Below, in pieces: positions 32,490 to 33,078 of a stretch of 33,078 nucleotides of DNA. Source of the DNA: a virus. Under the pieces are notes generated by a model. That model ran no database searches, was not told the origin of the DNA, and worked only from the letters and a program-made list of their open reading frames with translations. Location of the stretch: positions 1,758 to 34,835 of IMG/VR virus record IMGVR_UViG_3300001472_000065; one strand, 5' to 3'. Positions within the stretch are counted from its first letter, which is position 1. Every line of letters starts with the position of its first letter. The position numbers and the translations under genes were made by a program.

Positions 32490-32911
32490 ATTGGGCCTCC
32501 GTTGTGTTGCCTCTTTGCTTTTTTATCTTCCCATTGCTCTATTGCACTAGTAATAGCTCCTTCTGCTAATACTGAGCAATGCAATTTGATTGGAGGAAGT
32601 TCTAGAGCATCTGCGATGTCTCTATCTTTTATTAATTTTGCTTCTGTTACTGTTTTTCCTTTTAACATTTCTACAAACATTGTAGAGGAAGCGATTGCTG
32701 AACCGCAACCATAAGTCTTAAACTTAACATCTAGTATTCTATCGTTATCGTCTAGCTTTAGGTCTAGTTTCATTACGTCACCACAGGCAGGTGCTCCCAC
32801 CATGCCTGTAGCAACCATTGGGTCTTTAGGATCAAACCTACCGACCGAGTGTGCAGCTGGATTGTTCAAAACATCTTCGAATCTTTGAACTACTTTCTGC
32901 GAATATGCCAT
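32486..32911 (-). CDS. iscU: IscU-type iron-sulfur cluster assembly scaffold protein
   Basis: A 141-residue full-length IscU-like scaffold on which [2Fe-2S] clusters are built before transfer to apo-proteins; it would act in the host cytoplasm with host cysteine desulfurase and chaperones. Seen: the start MAYSQKVV, GAPACGD (Cys43, Asp45), KTYGCGSAIAS (Cys69), and LPPIKLHCS (His111, Cys112), so all three cluster cysteines and the aspartate are present; LPPIK (105-109) matches the LPPVK loop that the HscA-type chaperone binds in the family. An in-frame start 29 codons upstream exists, but the ATG at 32911 matches the family start exactly and overlaps the previous stop as TAATG. Its stop overlaps the next ATG (ATGA). 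The C-terminus adds a short QHNGGPI tail. No iscS, iscA or hscA gene is in the window, so it presumably borrows the host machinery. Confidence 0.95.
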   Translation of the reverse strand: MAYSQKVVQRFEDVLNNPAAHSVGRFDPKDPMVATGMVGAPACGDVMKLDLKLDDNDRILDVKFKTYGCGSAIASSTMFVEMLKGKTVTEAKLIKDRDIADALELPPIKLHCSVLAEGAITSAIEQWEDKKAKRQHNGGPI

Positions 32912-33078
32912 TAAAAATGTCTGGATACTGTTAGAGAAGACATGTCCATGAACTGACCTTGTCTTGCTTCTTCCATCACCATCATTCCTACTGTCCAATC
33001 ATTCCAAGATTTTGAAATCATTAAACCTGCGTAGTCAGTATCTCTATCCCACATTCCATACTCTAGAGAAACGTCTGC
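32911..33078 (-). CDS. C-terminal end of an unrecognised gene (partial)
   Basis: The last 55 codons of a gene that enters from the right edge. The visible part ends in LTVSRHF followed by TAA and contains an aromatic and acidic first half (SLEYGMWDRDTDYAG) and a Met-rich stretch (VGMMVMEEA). I do not recognise the family. It is judged real because the frame is open to the edge, shares codon style with its neighbours, and its TAA overlaps the iscU ATG by one base (TAATG), the junction used throughout this window. Its function cannot be stated from the piece seen. Confidence 0.6.
   Translation of the reverse strand, partial: ADVSLEYGMWDRDTDYAGLMISKSWNDWTVGMMVMEEARQGQFMDMSSLTVSRHF

Overview
The window is the late (packaging, capsid, tail, lysis-like) region of a tailed double-stranded DNA phage. 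Every supported gene lies on the minus strand, so transcription runs from the right end to the left end; all sizeable plus-strand open frames are antisense shadows. Base composition is AT-rich. Gene content (HK97-type portal and capsid, tube protein, 1579-residue tape measure, no tail sheath seen) points to a long non-contractile-tailed phage (siphovirus type) of a Gram-negative host, because an inner/outer spanin pair is present. The tail-fibre repeat types, the family of tiny basic proteins and the phage-borne IscU look to me like those of uncultured marine phages; that habitat is an inference from memory, not shown by the sequence.

Layout in transcription order (right to left). 33.1-32.0 kb: the end of an unknown gene, an iscU-type Fe-S scaffold gene, and two small unknown genes, one with a membrane segment. 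32.05-31.0 kb: lysis-like block with overlapping i-spanin and o-spanin, a Cys-rich mini-protein and a 60-residue membrane protein that is a holin candidate; no endolysin is visible. 31.04-29.9 kb: six consecutive tiny, strongly basic proteins, several too short to be noticed by ordinary gene calling. 29.9-27.99 kb: a 46-residue protein with a dockerin/EF-hand-like calcium loop, an 84-residue beta-rich protein, a 77-residue protein in the small-terminase position, and the large terminase. 27.9-24.0 kb: a perfect consensus sigma70 promoter, an HNH protein, the portal, an 85-residue protein with a Lys/Pro/Ala tail, and a fused protease-scaffold-major capsid protein with a strong internal ribosome binding site, closed by an intrinsic terminator. 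23.98-12.58 kb: head-tail connector, a 493-residue neck/virion protein, tail terminator, major tail protein, a minor tail protein, two tail assembly chaperones (possible frameshift), tape measure, Dit-position protein. 12.57-4.0 kb: a 2852-residue hub/tip protein that ends in a Gly-rich linker and an apparently intact Hint (hedgehog/intein) domain, translationally coupled to a GNAT-like protein. 3.3-0 kb: a second perfect promoter, then a run of beta-rich and repeat-rich tail fibre proteins that leaves the window.

The genes are packed tightly: eleven junctions share a single base between stop and start (TAATG or TAGTG), which suggests strong translational coupling. Only two intergenic gaps hold visible promoters, and these share a 16-base block including an extended -10, so the HNH/portal/capsid operon and the tail-fibre operon can be read by host-type RNA polymerase independently. 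The most unusual elements are the C-terminal Hint domain on the tail hub, the cluster of tiny basic proteins, the internal start inside the protease-capsid fusion, the candidate chaperone frameshift, and iscU. No tRNA, CRISPR array, integrase or origin was seen, and no stretch over 300 bases lacks a gene.
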